Under the pieces are notes generated by a model. It was not told the DNA's origin. It was given only the letters and a program-made list of their open reading frames with translations, and did no database searches. Below are positions 5,588-5,851 of a DNA stretch of 5,851 nucleotides, piece by piece (the first letter of the stretch is position 1; every line of letters starts with the position of its first letter). Position numbers and translations under genes: made by a program. Origin of the DNA: an uncultured Prevotella sp. (GTDB lineage Bacteria > Bacteroidota > Bacteroidia > Bacteroidales > Bacteroidaceae); NCBI GenBank assembly GCA_905372445.1, contig CAJPPF010000137.1, forward strand, positions 1 to 5,851, read 5' to 3'.

Positions 5588-5851
5588 TCGAGGGAAATCA
5601 TTCCTCTAACAGACTGGCTACCAACGCATTACAAATATCGATTTTTCATATCTCAAAAGAATGAAACCACGATGAAAGAAAATCAAAATAAGAGAATAAA
5701 TTCGACATCGACTAATCAGTCAATCCTTTATTGTAAAGTTTATTCGCAGTTATTGGTGTCCGATAAACAAATGAATGAAAGTCCTGCAAGCCTTGATTTA
5801 TCGGCACTATAGTCACGTATAGCCAATAGGGGCTTACTTTTTGTTTCAAAT

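Larger units (their letters stand above)
5178..5851. other. Region without a convincing gene, about 670 bases
   Basis: This AT-rich stretch lies beyond the nuo promoter. I see no convincing protein gene, tRNA, rRNA or CRISPR array. It holds the palindrome at 5462-5481 and the repeat cluster at 5501-5587. A 62-codon + frame at 5229-5417 has no ribosome binding site and no recognisable protein character. A 46-codon + frame at 5672-5812 starts with ATG and is rich in polar residues, but has no clear ribosome binding site. At the right edge two minus-strand frames are open from the border to 5740 and 5712, too short to tell a gene end from chance. A + strand TACTTTTTG at 5835-5843 is one base off the promoter -7 consensus. 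Confidence 0.6.

Noticed and set aside
5590..5606. Small hairpin gagg-g-aa/ttcctc
   Set aside because: Six pairs with a bulge and no T run or context; not distinguishable from chance.

Overview
The window carries the front part of a respiratory complex I (nuo) operon on the minus strand, followed at its right end by about 830 bases with no convincing gene. Read in the direction of transcription (right to left) the order is nuoA, nuoB, nuoCD (fused), nuoH, nuoI, nuoJ and the first eight codons of nuoK, which runs off the left edge. Protein sequence, the nuoA-B-CD-H-I-J-K order without nuoE/F/G, start sites with weak or no Shine-Dalgarno beside strong ones, and a TAnnTTTG-type promoter element all point to Bacteroidota, probably Bacteroidales close to Prevotella. 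The genus is an inference from general resemblance, not from a search.

The six complete genes encode the membrane-arm base (NuoA, NuoH, NuoJ, start of NuoK) and the quinone-reducing connecting module (NuoB with cluster N2, NuoCD with the quinone site, NuoI with clusters N6a/N6b). The NADH-oxidising module (NuoE, NuoF, NuoG) is not encoded where it sits in the 14-gene operons: nuoCD is followed after 96 noncoding bases by nuoH. This matches the reduced 11-subunit type of complex I, whose electron donor cannot be read from this window. NuoL, M and N would be expected beyond the left edge.

The genes are tightly packed: nuoA and nuoB overlap by 10 bases, and the other gaps are 3 to 16 bases apart from the 96-base nuoCD-nuoH gap, which contains a short AT-rich inverted repeat. 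Several ribosome binding sites lie inside the last codons of the preceding gene, which suggests translational coupling.

Upstream of nuoA there is one perfect Bacteroidota -7 element (5159-5166) with a ten-base T tract just upstream, and an implied leader of about 130 nucleotides with a small perfect hairpin. Further right lie a 20-base imperfect palindrome (5462-5481) and a compact cluster of palindromic repeats (5501-5587) containing a 26-pair near-perfect stem. No new multi-gene system is visible. The repeat cluster, the nuoA leader and the missing NADH module are the parts most worth a second look.
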